A DNA stretch of 64,000 bases. Source: Shinella kummerowiae. Its GTDB lineage: Bacteria; Pseudomonadota; Alphaproteobacteria; Rhizobiales; Rhizobiaceae. The stretch spans positions 62,001 to 126,000 of the forward strand of contig NZ_WUMK01000003.1 of NCBI RefSeq assembly GCF_009827055.1, given 5' to 3'. The translations under genes were made by a program, and so were the position numbers. Numbering within the stretch: the stretch's first letter is position 1; every line of letters begins with the position of its first letter. Of this stretch, positions 37,717-46,313 are shown piece after piece. The notes under the pieces are model-generated. The model did no database searches. It worked only from the letters and a program-made list of their open reading frames with translations, and was not told the DNA's origin.

Positions 37717-37733
37717 AAAAAGGAGAACAGCCG

Positions 37734-38768
37734 ATGAAACTGAAACTGGGATTTTTTGCACTCGCGGCCGGCATGATGGCCTCCACCGCCATCGCGCATG
37801 CCGAAGGTGAGCTCAACATCTTCAACTGGGGCAATTACACCAGCCCCGAAATGATCAAGAAGTTCGAAGAGGCCTTCAAGGTCAAGGTGACGGTCACCGA
37901 CTACGACTCGAACGACACCGCGCTCGCCAAGATCCGCCAGGGTGGCCACGGTTTCGACATCGTCGTGCCGTCCGCCAGCGTCGTGCCGATCTGGATTTCG
38001 GAAGGCCTTCTGCTCGAGTCGCGTCCCGACGAGATGGAGAACTTCAAGAACGTCGATCCGCAGTGGGTTGACGTGCCCTTCGACAAGGGGCGCCACTACA
38101 CGGTTCCGTGGCTGTGGGGCACGACGGGCGTGACGGTCAACACGTCGGTCTATTCCGGCGATATCAACACCTCCGCCATCTTCCTCGATCCGCCGGCCGA
38201 ACTCGTCGGCAAGGTCAACGTCGTTCCGGAAATGTCCGACGTCATGCACATGGTCGTGACCTATGCGGGCGGCGAACCCTGCACGGGCGACCTGACGGTG
38301 CTGAAGAAGGCACGCGACATCCTCACGGCCGCCAAGCCGAAGTGGATTTCGATGGACTACGGCAACATCGAGAAATACTCGAAGGGCGACCTTTCGGCCG
38401 GCGTGAACTGGAACGGTGCATCGTTCCGCGCCCGCCTGCAGAACAAGGATGTCCATTACGGTTATCCGAAGGAAGGCTATCCGATCTGGATGGACAACGC
38501 CGCCATCCTGAAGGACGCCAAGAACGTCGACAACGCCAAGCTCTTCCTGAACTTCATCATGGATCCGGAAAACGCGGCCATGATCTCCAGCTTTGCGCGC
38601 TATGCGAACGGCATCAAGGGCTCCGAAGCGTTCATGCCCGCAGACATGAAGGATGCGTCGGAAATCGCCATTCCCGAAGAGCTGAAGGCCGCCGGCAAGT
38701 TCAACCTCGCCTGCCCTCCGGAAGTGCAGGAACTCTACACCAAGCTCTGGACCGAGTTGCAGAAGTAA
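37734..38768 (+). CDS. Polyamine-type periplasmic binding protein (PotD/F-like), system 1
   Basis: This 344-residue protein has a signal peptide ending near '[10 protein letters not shown]' and the PotD/PotF opening '[20 protein letters not shown]'. Further family segments are '[20 protein letters not shown]', '[19 protein letters not shown]' and '[20 protein letters not shown]'. The acidic and aromatic residues suit a cationic amine ligand; the true ligand is unknown and the downstream amide hydrolases suggest an acylated amine or omega-amino amide. Confidence 0.93.
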   Translation: MKLKLGFFALAAGMMASTAIAHAEGELNIFNWGNYTSPEMIKKFEEAFKVKVTVTDYDSNDTALAKIRQGGHGFDIVVPSASVVPIWISEGLLLESRPDEMENFKNVDPQWVDVPFDKGRHYTVPWLWGTTGVTVNTSVYSGDINTSAIFLDPPAELVGKVNVVPEMSDVMHMVVTYAGGEPCTGDLTVLKKARDILTAAKPKWISMDYGNIEKYSKGDLSAGVNWNGASFRARLQNKDVHYGYPKEGYPIWMDNAAILKDAKNVDNAKLFLNFIMDPENAAMISSFARYANGIKGSEAFMPADMKDASEIAIPEELKAAGKFNLACPPEVQELYTKLWTELQK

Positions 38769-38800
38769 GCGGTCCGGCCGCATAATCGAGGACTTCCGTA

Positions 38801-38828
38801 CGCGGGAAGGTGATTTTGCCTTCCCGCG
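38801..38828 (+). other. Hairpin between binding-protein and serine-hydrolase genes
   Basis: CGCGGGAAGG and CCTTCCCGCG form a perfect 10-bp stem with an 8-nt loop in the 77-bp gap. It may reduce expression of the two downstream enzymes relative to the binding protein, or end part of the transcripts. Confidence 0.5.
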
Positions 38829-38845
38829 CTTCGGTTGGATGTTTC

Positions 38846-40027
38846 ATGATCAAGACGTTTAAAGACAAGCACGGCTTCGCCCGCGCCGATGTGACGCTCG
38901 CCAATTGGCGCACCGCCCCCTACAGCCGCTGGACCTTTCAGAACGTTCGCGACTTCGTGCCGACCGCGGTGATCGCCGCCGAGGGCCCGACCACCGAACA
39001 GCCGCTTGCCAGCGACGCGTTCCTTGATGCGACGATGGAAACCGGACTGGCCGGTGCGGTGACCGCCCGCGCCTTCCTCGAATTCGCCCATACGGACGCG
39101 TTCGTGCTGATGCGCAAGGGCGAGATCGTTGCGGAATATTATGCGCCGCATGCGGACCCCAACGCGCCGCATCTCGTCTTCTCCATTTCGAAGTCGTTGA
39201 CGGCGGTCGTCTCCGGTATTCTCGAGGCACAGGGGCTTCTCGATCCCGACCGGCCGGTGACGGATTACCTGCCGGAAGCCGCGGGCAGCGTCTATGGCGA
39301 CTGCAGCTATCGCGACGTGCTCGACATGCGCGTCAGCCTCGATTTCGAGGAGGCCTATCTCGATCCCTATGGCGCCTTCGCGCGCTACCGCCGTTCGATG
39401 CTCTGGAACCCGCCGATGGTCGGGGCCGAGCCGGAAACACTGGCCTCCTTCCTGCTCACCCTTCAGAAGGCCGAGCGCCCGCATGGCGGCCCGTTCTACT
39501 ATGCCTCGCCGAATGCCGATCTGCTCGGCGTCATCATCGAGCGCGTCACGGGCGCCCGCTTCGCCGACCTTGCCTCGGACCTGCTGTGGAAGCCGATGGA
39601 CGCAAAAGGCAACGCCGATATTACGGTGGATTCGATCGGCACGCCGCGCACCGCCGGCGGCGCCTCCATGACCGCCCGCGACCTAGCCCGCCTCGGCGAA
39701 CTGCTGCGCAATGACGGCGCCCGGAATGGCCAGCAGATCGTGCCGGTCGCATGGATCCGCGACATGCAGGAGAACGGCGACAGACAGGCCTGGCAACAAG
39801 GCCGCAATGTCGACCTGCCGAACGGACGCTATCGCAGCCAATGGTATCAATCCGGCGAAGCGGACGGCGCCTTCGCCGCAATCGGCATTCACGGCCAGTG
39901 GCTCTATGTCGACCCCAGCACCGAGACGGTCATCGTCAAACTCTCCTCCCAGCCGGAACCGCTGGGCGACGAGGAGAACCAGGACAATTTCACCTTCTTC
40001 CGGGCGCTCTGCCGCCGGGCAGTCTGA
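38846..40027 (+). CDS. Beta-lactamase-fold serine hydrolase, NylB-like
   Basis: This 393-residue protein has the SxxK motif at Ser113-Lys116 ('VFSISKSLTAV') and tyrosines at 218-219 followed by SPN ('FYYASPNADLLG'). 6-aminohexanoate-dimer hydrolase NylB is 392 residues long and uses Ser112, Lys115 and Tyr215, so length and spacing agree well with that group of family VIII esterase/amidases. There is no signal peptide, so it acts in the cytoplasm, probably on an amide brought in by the upstream importer. The broader beta-lactamase family also contains esterases, so amide specificity is inferred. Confidence 0.88.
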   Translation: MIKTFKDKHGFARADVTLANWRTAPYSRWTFQNVRDFVPTAVIAAEGPTTEQPLASDAFLDATMETGLAGAVTARAFLEFAHTDAFVLMRKGEIVAEYYAPHADPNAPHLVFSISKSLTAVVSGILEAQGLLDPDRPVTDYLPEAAGSVYGDCSYRDVLDMRVSLDFEEAYLDPYGAFARYRRSMLWNPPMVGAEPETLASFLLTLQKAERPHGGPFYYASPNADLLGVIIERVTGARFADLASDLLWKPMDAKGNADITVDSIGTPRTAGGASMTARDLARLGELLRNDGARNGQQIVPVAWIRDMQENGDRQAWQQGRNVDLPNGRYRSQWYQSGEADGAFAAIGIHGQWLYVDPSTETVIVKLSSQPEPLGDEENQDNFTFFRALCRRAV

Positions 40028-40047
40028 AAAAACCGAGGAAACAGACC

Positions 40048-41718
40048 ATGCAGACCGAAGCGAGCTTTATCATCCGCAACGCGCGGGTGCTGACGATGGA
40101 CGAGGCGAACCCGCGCGCGAGCGCCGTCGCCGTTTCCGGCAACCGCATCCTGGCGGTCGGTTCAGAAGCGCAGATCGATGCCTTTTCCGGCCCTGATACC
40201 CATGTCATCGATGCCAAGGGCGCAACGGTCCTTCCGGGTTTCAACGAAGCCCATATGCACATTTTCGGCGGCTCCGCCGAACTGCGCGAACTCTCGCTCT
40301 ACGGCATGAAAGGCTTCGATGCACTGGACAGCGCATTGAAGGCTTATGCAGCCGAATACCCGGAGCGCCAACTGCTGATCGCACAGCACGCGGACTATAC
40401 GATCCTCTCCGACGATGAACGCGTAACCCGTCACCATCTCGACCGCATCCTGCCGGATCGCGCCGTGCTGATCTTCGCGCCGGACCATCACACCGCCTGG
40501 GCCAACACGCTGGCGCTGAAGCTCGGTGGCATCCTCGAAGGGCGCGATGTCGGGGTTGGCAACGAGATCGTCATGGCCGACGACGGTCTTGCCAGTGGTG
40601 AATTGCGGGAAAGCAATGCCATCCGCCCGGTTTCCGCCCTCAGCGAAACAGGGGGGCGCGAAATGCTCGGCGTCGGCACGGGCGGCGATCCGGACCATGT
40701 GACGGCGGAACAGCGCGCCGGCGACATTGAGATCATCAAGGAAGGCCTCGCCTATGTCGCCTCCCTCGGCATCACCTCGCTGCAGAACATGGACGGCAGC
40801 CTCTATCAGCTCGAAATGCTGGACGAGATCGAGAAGACCGTCGGCCTGCCGGTACGCGTGCGCATGCCCTTCCACATGAAGAACTTCATGCCGCTCTCAG
40901 ACATCGAGGCCAAGGCCGCGGCCTGGCGCGAGCGCTTCAATTCCGACCGCCTGCGCTCGGACTTTGTCAAGCTGTTCATGGACGGCGTGACGGAATCGGG
41001 CACGGCCGTCTTCGTCGACGACTATTGCCACCAGCCGGGCCTGAAGGGTGATCCGCTCTTCTCGCAGGAGCACTTCGACAATGTCGCCATCGCCGCCGAC
41101 AAGCTTGGCCTGCCGGTGGCGGTGCACGCCATCGGCGACGGTGCGGTGCGCATGGTGCTGAACGGCTACGAGGCCGCCATCAAGGCGAATGGCAAACGCG
41201 ACAGCCGCAACCGCATCGAGCATATCGAGGTGGTGCATCCCGACGACATCCCGCGCTTCAAGCAACTCGGCACTGTCGCCTCCATGCAGCCGACCCACCC
41301 GCCGGGCAGTGCCGGCCTGCCGCTCGAACCGTACCTCTCCTATATCGGTGAGGCGCGCTGGCCCTATGCCTTCGCCTGGCGCACGCTGGTCGATGCGGGC
41401 GCGGAGATCGTCTTTGCCACAGACTGGCCGGTCTCGCCGCTCGACCCGATGAACTGCATCCAGTGCGCCATGACGCGCGCCGTGTGGAAGGACGGCATGA
41501 AGGACGAACGCCTGTCCCTGCACGAGACGCTTGCGGCATACACCAAGAACGGCGCATGGGTGGAGTTCATGGAAGACCGCAAAGGTGTTCTGAAGCCCGG
41601 CTATCTCGCCGATATCGTCGTGCTCTCCGCCGACGTGGAGGCAACCGACTTCGCAAGCCTCGCCGAAGTGCGCCCCGTCACCACCATTTGCGACGGCCGC
41701 ATCACCTATCAGGCCTGA
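40048..41718 (+). CDS. YtcJ-like metal-dependent amidohydrolase
   Basis: This 556-residue protein is an Amidohydro_3 family member: 'NARVLTMDEANPRASAVAVS' at the N-terminus, the metal-binding His69-x-His71 in 'NEAHMHIFGG', 'MDGVTESGTAVFVDDY' near 312, 'VAVHAIGDGAVRMVLNGYE' near 355, and the aspartate in 'FATDWPVSPLDPMN' near 455. It hydrolyses an amide, N-formyl or ring bond in an unknown substrate. It follows the NylB-like gene by 20 bp with GAGGA, and the operon ends at the hairpin at 41761. Confidence 0.92.
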   Translation: MQTEASFIIRNARVLTMDEANPRASAVAVSGNRILAVGSEAQIDAFSGPDTHVIDAKGATVLPGFNEAHMHIFGGSAELRELSLYGMKGFDALDSALKAYAAEYPERQLLIAQHADYTILSDDERVTRHHLDRILPDRAVLIFAPDHHTAWANTLALKLGGILEGRDVGVGNEIVMADDGLASGELRESNAIRPVSALSETGGREMLGVGTGGDPDHVTAEQRAGDIEIIKEGLAYVASLGITSLQNMDGSLYQLEMLDEIEKTVGLPVRVRMPFHMKNFMPLSDIEAKAAAWRERFNSDRLRSDFVKLFMDGVTESGTAVFVDDYCHQPGLKGDPLFSQEHFDNVAIAADKLGLPVAVHAIGDGAVRMVLNGYEAAIKANGKRDSRNRIEHIEVVHPDDIPRFKQLGTVASMQPTHPPGSAGLPLEPYLSYIGEARWPYAFAWRTLVDAGAEIVFATDWPVSPLDPMNCIQCAMTRAVWKDGMKDERLSLHETLAAYTKNGAWVEFMEDRKGVLKPGYLADIVVLSADVEATDFASLAEVRPVTTICDGRITYQA

Positions 41719-41760
41719 CCGTGAAAAGAAGCCCTATCGGCAGGGGCAAATCCATGCGAT

Positions 41761-41790
41761 AGGCCGGGCGATCAATTGCCCGGCCTTTCC
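41761..41790 (+). terminator. Terminator ending the first Pot-type operon
   Basis: AGGCCGGGC and GCCCGGCCT form a perfect 9-bp stem with an 8-nt loop, followed by TTT and directly by the ATG of the EamA gene. The stem would also mask the ribosome site of that gene in read-through transcripts. Confidence 0.6.
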
Positions 41791-42669
41791 ATGTACATCG
41801 CTGAAATCCTCGCCCTTTCCGCCGCCGTTTGCATTGCGATGAGCGGCATGCTGGTCAGCGAATTGCGGGGCCGCCTGCCGCTCCTCGATCTCGCGCGGCT
41901 GCAGATGTTTGCCGCCTTCCTGATGACGGGGGCCGTGTCGCTTGTCATCGGCGGTTGGCGCACGGTCGAGCTTTGGCAATTCGGCTATCTCGCCGCCTCC
42001 AGCCTCTTCGGCATCATCATCGCCAGCACCACCTATTTCGCGACGATCTACACGGCCGGCCCGCGCGCCACCGCTTTGCTCTTTTCCCTCACCTCACCCT
42101 TCGCGGTGCTGCTCGGCTATGTCTTCCTGGGCGAAACCCTGTCTGGCCAGCAGGGGATAGGCATCGCCTGTGTATTGCTCGGCATCCTGCTGGCGATCGG
42201 CGCTCGTTCGCCGTCGAAGGCCAAGACCGTCGAGCGCACGCCGTGGCTCGGAATAGCGCTCGGCGTCGTGACAGCCTTCGGGCAGGCACTGGGCAGCCTT
42301 GCCGCCCGCCCGGCCATGGCGAGCGGCGTCGAACCCTTCACGGCGATGGCCGTGCGCTCGGGTCTTGCGGCCCTGTTCTTCGTGCTGCTGGTGCTCGTTC
42401 CTCACCCGGTGCTGAAGCCTGCGTCGAAGATTACCAACCGGTCGCTGGGATTTGCCGCCGGCTCGGCTTTCTTCGGCGTCGGGCTTGGCATGTCCCTGCT
42501 CATGGCCGCACTCGCCCATGGCAATGTCGGGATCGTCTCGACGCTGTCATCCATGACGCCAGTCGTCATCCTGCCGATGATCTGGGCACGCACCGGCATC
42601 GTGCCGCCCGCGCCCGCCTGGATGGGAGCGGCGCTGGCGGTGATCGGCACGGGTTTGATCAGCCTCTAG
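41791..42669 (+). CDS. EamA/DMT-family transporter
   Basis: This 292-residue membrane protein consists of two EamA repeats with ten hydrophobic helices in all; examples are 'ILALSAAVCIAMSGMLVSEL' at the start, 'PFAVLLGYVFLGETLSGQQG' at the end of repeat one and 'MGAALAVIGTGLISL' at the C-terminus. DMT transporters export metabolites such as amino acids. The start ATG abuts a terminator hairpin and has no good ribosome site; a TTG five codons upstream lies in the hairpin loop. Its stop codon lies within the palindromic repeat that follows. Confidence 0.87.
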   Translation: MYIAEILALSAAVCIAMSGMLVSELRGRLPLLDLARLQMFAAFLMTGAVSLVIGGWRTVELWQFGYLAASSLFGIIIASTTYFATIYTAGPRATALLFSLTSPFAVLLGYVFLGETLSGQQGIGIACVLLGILLAIGARSPSKAKTVERTPWLGIALGVVTAFGQALGSLAARPAMASGVEPFTAMAVRSGLAALFFVLLVLVPHPVLKPASKITNRSLGFAAGSAFFGVGLGMSLLMAALAHGNVGIVSTLSSMTPVVILPMIWARTGIVPPAPAWMGAALAVIGTGLISL

Positions 42670-42730
42670 AGCAATTCCCGCAAAAGTGCGCCGCGGTTTT
42701 GCGATTCGAAGAAAAGCGAAAATGCTCTAG
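42666..42730. repeat. Palindromic intergenic repeat between convergent genes
   Basis: CTAGAGCA at 42666-42673 is matched by TGCTCTAG at 42723-42730, with imperfect inner symmetry (CGCAAAA and TTTTGCG). The look is that of the short interspersed palindromes of rhizobia. The TAG stop of the EamA gene and the TAG stop of the nitrilase-family gene on the other strand both lie in its outer CTAG ends. It can also act as a bidirectional terminator. Confidence 0.65.
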
Positions 42731-43509
42731 CCCGGTCGGCCGAGATCGACGAGATAGGTGTTTTCCGCCCGCGACCTGGCATAGTCTTCCGGGCGAACCT
42801 CTGCAAACAGCAGTGTCTCGCCCTCCCCCGGGGCTTCGGCGAGCAGCTTCCCATCCGGCGCGGCGATGCGTGACAGACCGGCATAGGTGAAGTTGTCGTC
42901 AGCGCCGCAATGGTTGATATAGGCGACGAAGACCTGGTTCTCGAAGGCGCGAACCTGGATCATATGATTGGCGATGAAGGTGCCGGAAGACCCTTTCGGC
43001 AGCGCGGTGGGAACCACGACGAGGTCTGCGCCGGCAAGCGCGAGACGCCGCACGTTTTCGGGAAACTCCACATCGTAGCAGATCAACATGCCGAGACGGA
43101 TACCGCCGAGTTCCACCATGACGGAGGCCGGCACACCGGGTTTGAAGGCATTGCGCTCATATTCACCGTAGAGATGCGATTTCCGGTAGACGGCATTGGT
43201 GCCGATGCCATCGGTGAAGAGCGCGCTGTTATAGGTCAGCGTGCCCTCCTGCTCGGCAAAGCCGGCAACGATGGCAATGCCGTGATCCCGCGCAATGGTG
43301 CTGAGGCGTGCTGCGACCTCACCGGTGGCCGGTGAGGCAAGCCGCTGGAACGTCGCCTCCCCTGCCCCATAACCGGTGACGGCGAGTTCCGGCACGATCA
43401 GCAGCTTTGCGCCTCCCGCCGCGGCATCCGCGGCAGCGGCCGCGATGCGCTCGATATTGGCTTCGCCGTCACCGGCAATGGCATGCATCTGGAGGGCGGC
43501 GATCCGCAT
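42727..43509 (-). CDS. Carbon-nitrogen hydrolase (nitrilase superfamily)
   Basis: This 260-residue enzyme shows the complete triad: Glu41 in 'LIVPELAVTGYG', Lys110 in 'VYRKSHLYGEYER' and Cys144 in 'GMLICYDVEFPENVR'. It hydrolyses a small amide or carbamoyl compound; the group includes omega-amidase, N-carbamoylputrescine amidase and aliphatic amidases. It is the last gene of the second Pot-type importer operon, and an aminotransferase is encoded in the divergent unit, a combination that would suit a transaminase/omega-amidase pathway. Confidence 0.93.
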   Translation of the reverse strand: MRIAALQMHAIAGDGEANIERIAAAAADAAAGGAKLLIVPELAVTGYGAGEATFQRLASPATGEVAARLSTIARDHGIAIVAGFAEQEGTLTYNSALFTDGIGTNAVYRKSHLYGEYERNAFKPGVPASVMVELGGIRLGMLICYDVEFPENVRRLALAGADLVVVPTALPKGSSGTFIANHMIQVRAFENQVFVAYINHCGADDNFTYAGLSRIAAPDGKLLAEAPGEGETLLFAEVRPEDYARSRAENTYLVDLGRPG

Positions 43510-43557
43510 GCTGGCTCCTGTGTGTTCTATGCGGTTTGCGAGTGCAAAGCCGCTTCC

Positions 43558-44355
43558 CTAGTCCTTTGACGACATTGCGCCGAGCAGCTTCGGCAGGTCA
43601 CCGAAGCGTGCGACGAGGCCGAAGATGGTGGCGGCGATCGCGACGAACAGGATCGTGACGGAGGCCATCGTCGGCGTATAGCCGTAGCGCAACGCGTTGA
43701 AGATCTTGATCGGCAGTGTCTCCATCGTGAAGCCGATCGTCATGTACGCCACGATATACTCGTTGAGCGACAGCACGAAGGCGAAGGCATAACCGGAGAC
43801 GAGGTAGGGCAGGATCAGCGGCAGGACAACCGTGCGGAAGATCGTGCGGTCATCGGCGCCCATGGTCGCGGCGGCTTCCACCAGCGAACGGTCGATGGAG
43901 GAGAAGCCGAGTGACAGCGTCACCAGCGGCAGCGTCACGAAGAAGATAGCATGGCTGATGACGGCAGTTGCAGGCTGGCCATAGAAGCCGGTTGTCGCCC
44001 AGAAGGTGAGCAGGCCGAGCGCCGTGATGACCGGCGGCAGCGTGAAGGGTGCGACGCCGAGCAATTGAAAGATGTTTGCCCACGGCGCATGGCGACGCCA
44101 CAGGAACCACGCGAGCGGCAGCGCGATGAGAAGTGCCACGGCGGCTGAAAGGGCCGCGAGCGTGATCGACGCGAAGAGCGCGTTGCGCCACTCGACATTG
44201 GCGAAGATCTCACCGTACCAGCCGAGCGAGAATCCCTTCGGCGGGAAGGCGAGATCCTGCTTCTCGTTCACCGACACGCCGGCGACGACGATGATCGGCA
44301 GCGACAGAAAGAGGCCGATGAGACCGAAATAGGCCTTTTGCAGGAACCCGTTCAT
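43558..44355 (-). CDS. Polyamine-type ABC importer permease (PotC-like), system 2
   Basis: This 265-residue membrane protein has 'YFGLIGLFLSLPIIVVAGVS' as first helix, 'FTLPPVITALGLLTFWATTG', the EAA loop 'EAAATMGADDRTIFRTVVLP' and 'FAFVLSLNEYIVAYMTIG'. It overlaps the PotB-like gene by four bases and lies 48 bp upstream of the nitrilase-family gene. Confidence 0.93.
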   Translation of the reverse strand: MNGFLQKAYFGLIGLFLSLPIIVVAGVSVNEKQDLAFPPKGFSLGWYGEIFANVEWRNALFASITLAALSAAVALLIALPLAWFLWRRHAPWANIFQLLGVAPFTLPPVITALGLLTFWATTGFYGQPATAVISHAIFFVTLPLVTLSLGFSSIDRSLVEAAATMGADDRTIFRTVVLPLILPYLVSGYAFAFVLSLNEYIVAYMTIGFTMETLPIKIFNALRYGYTPTMASVTILFVAIAATIFGLVARFGDLPKLLGAMSSKD

Positions 44356-45206
44356 GCGGCTTCTCCCTTGCGGCCTGCAATGACCGTGAGTGCGACGAGA
44401 CCGAGCGTGACGAGCACGAGAAACACGGCCATGGCGGCGGCGAACGGCATGTTCGACTGGTAGATCGCTTGGTCGGTGATGAGCACCGAAAGCGTCCAGT
44501 GCTGCGGGCGGCCGAGGATCTGCGGCAGCAGGTAGGAGCCGAGCGCGAAGATGAAGACCATGATCAGCGTGGCGACGATGGTGTTCCTGAGCGCCGGCAC
44601 GACGACGGTGAAGAAGGATTTGATCGGCGAAGCGCCCAACGTGCGCGCGGCCTCCGTCAGCGTCGGATCGAGCCGCACGAGGGCGGGATAGAGCACGAGC
44701 ACCGTGTAAGGCAGCGCCTGATAGGTCATGGCAGTGAGCACGGCGCCGAAGCTCGGGTTGAGCGCCACGGCCTCGTTCATGATGTCGAGCATGACAAGCA
44801 GGTTGGTGATGCCGGCGGTGCGCGAAAACAGTGTCGACCAGGCAAAGCCGATGATGACTTCCGACAGTGACAGGATCGACAGGAGTGCAACCAGCCAGAG
44901 CACCTGCGTCCTGCGCTTGGCGCGCGACAACAGATAGGTGAAGGGAACCGCGAGCACGACACAGCAGATGGCGACGGTGACGGCGAGAAACAGCGAGAAG
45001 CCGAGCACCTTGCCGAAGAACAGACTGAGGAACCGGGCGTAATTGTCGAAGACGAAGTCCGGCGTGTAGAAGCCGGATGGATCGCGCCGGAAGAAGGAGA
45101 CCGCGATCATCGTCGCGAAGGGCACGACGAAGAAGACGATCAGCATGCCCGCGGGAAAGAACAGCGGGCCATAGTCGGTGAATTTCTGCGGGGCTTCGCG
45201 TCTCAT
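44352..45206 (-). CDS. Polyamine-type ABC importer permease (PotB-like), system 2
   Basis: This 284-residue membrane protein has 'FFPAGMLIVFFVVPFATMIA' at the N-terminus, 'TYLLSRAKRRTQVLWLVALL', the EAA loop 'EAARTLGASPIKSFFTVVVP' and 'IMVFIFALGSYLLPQIL'. Start and stop codons overlap those of its neighbours, so ATPase and both permeases are translationally coupled. Confidence 0.93.
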   Translation of the reverse strand: MRREAPQKFTDYGPLFFPAGMLIVFFVVPFATMIAVSFFRRDPSGFYTPDFVFDNYARFLSLFFGKVLGFSLFLAVTVAICCVVLAVPFTYLLSRAKRRTQVLWLVALLSILSLSEVIIGFAWSTLFSRTAGITNLLVMLDIMNEAVALNPSFGAVLTAMTYQALPYTVLVLYPALVRLDPTLTEAARTLGASPIKSFFTVVVPALRNTIVATLIMVFIFALGSYLLPQILGRPQHWTLSVLITDQAIYQSNMPFAAAMAVFLVLVTLGLVALTVIAGRKGEAA

Positions 45207-46237
45207 GACTTCAGCACCACGCAGTCTGCGGGGTTGAGCTGGAGGCCGACCGACTGGCCGACGGTGACGTCCGGCCGGGCATTCGGCATGGAGACAGCGA
45301 CGACCTGCTTTCCGCCGGCTTCCACGAAGGTCTCGATCGTGCCGCCGAGATCGCGCACGAAGGTGACGGTGCCGGTGATCGGGGCGTTGCCGGGTGCGGT
45401 GAGATGCACGTCCTCTGGGCGCACCGAGATGATGCCGGACTTCAACCCTGCGGGGATGGCGAGGCCGGGAACCGAGGCGCCGAGCACGTTGGCCCCACTA
45501 CCGTCAGCATTGAAATCGATAAGGTTCGTCATGCCGATGAAGTCGGCAACGAAAGTGTCGGCCGGGCGGCGGTAGATTTCCACCGGTGCTGCGGCCTGTC
45601 GGATCTCGCCGCTGTTCATCACGACAACCGTATCGGCCATGGTCATGGCCTCGCGTTGGTCATGGGTGACGACGATGGTGGTGATACCGAGGCGCTGCTG
45701 GAGCTGGCGAAGCTCGACCTGCATGGCCTCGCGCAACTTCGCATCGAGCGCTGAAAGCGGTTCATCGAGCAGGAACAGTTTGGGCGAAATGGCAAGCGCG
45801 CGGGCAATCGCTACGCGCTGGCGCTGGCCGCCGGACAGTTTTGCCACGGGACGGTCGGCATAGCCCGTCAGATGGATCATCGCGAGAAGCTCGTCGACGC
45901 GCTTCTTCTGCTCTTCCTTGCCGACGCCGCGGATGCGCAGGGAATAGGCGATGTTCTCGCCGACCGTCAGGTGCGGGAAAAGCGCCAGCGACTGGAAGAC
46001 CATGCCGAGGTCGCGCTTGTGGGTCGGAACATTGGTGATGTCCTTGCCATCAAGCTTGATCGCGCCGCTCGTCGGCAGGTCGAGGCCGGCGACCATGCGC
46101 ATCAACGTGGTCTTGCCGCAGCCGGACGGGCCGAGAAGGCAGACGAACGTGCCATGCGGCACGGTCAGTTCGACATTCTTGACGGCCGTGAACTGGCCGA
46201 ACTGCTTGACGATATTCTGGAGGGTCAATCCGGACAT
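45203..46237 (-). CDS. Polyamine-type ABC importer ATPase (PotA-like), system 2
   Basis: This 344-residue ATPase has Walker A 'GPSGCGKTT', '[14 protein letters not shown]', signature '[15 protein letters not shown]', Walker B '[16 protein letters not shown]', 'THDQREA' and a C-terminal TOBE domain ('SVRPEDVHLTAPG'). It sits between the binding protein, from which it is separated by a strong hairpin, and the two permeases. Confidence 0.94.
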   Translation of the reverse strand: MSGLTLQNIVKQFGQFTAVKNVELTVPHGTFVCLLGPSGCGKTTLMRMVAGLDLPTSGAIKLDGKDITNVPTHKRDLGMVFQSLALFPHLTVGENIAYSLRIRGVGKEEQKKRVDELLAMIHLTGYADRPVAKLSGGQRQRVAIARALAISPKLFLLDEPLSALDAKLREAMQVELRQLQQRLGITTIVVTHDQREAMTMADTVVVMNSGEIRQAAAPVEIYRRPADTFVADFIGMTNLIDFNADGSGANVLGASVPGLAIPAGLKSGIISVRPEDVHLTAPGNAPITGTVTFVRDLGGTIETFVEAGGKQVVAVSMPNARPDVTVGQSVGLQLNPADCVVLKS

Positions 46238-46265
46238 TTTAGCTCCGCTCGGCGCTTGTTGTGAG

Positions 46266-46292
46266 ACCGGCCGGCTGAGGCAGCCGGCCGGT
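46266..46292 (-). other. Very stable intercistronic hairpin after the system-2 binding protein
   Basis: ACCGGCCGGCTG and CAGCCGGCCGGT form a perfect 12-bp stem with a 3-nt loop in the 76-bp gap. It would protect the binding-protein message and lower read-through into the ATPase and permeases. Confidence 0.55.
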
Positions 46293-46313
46293 TGTCTTGA
46301 GGAATGGTCGGGA

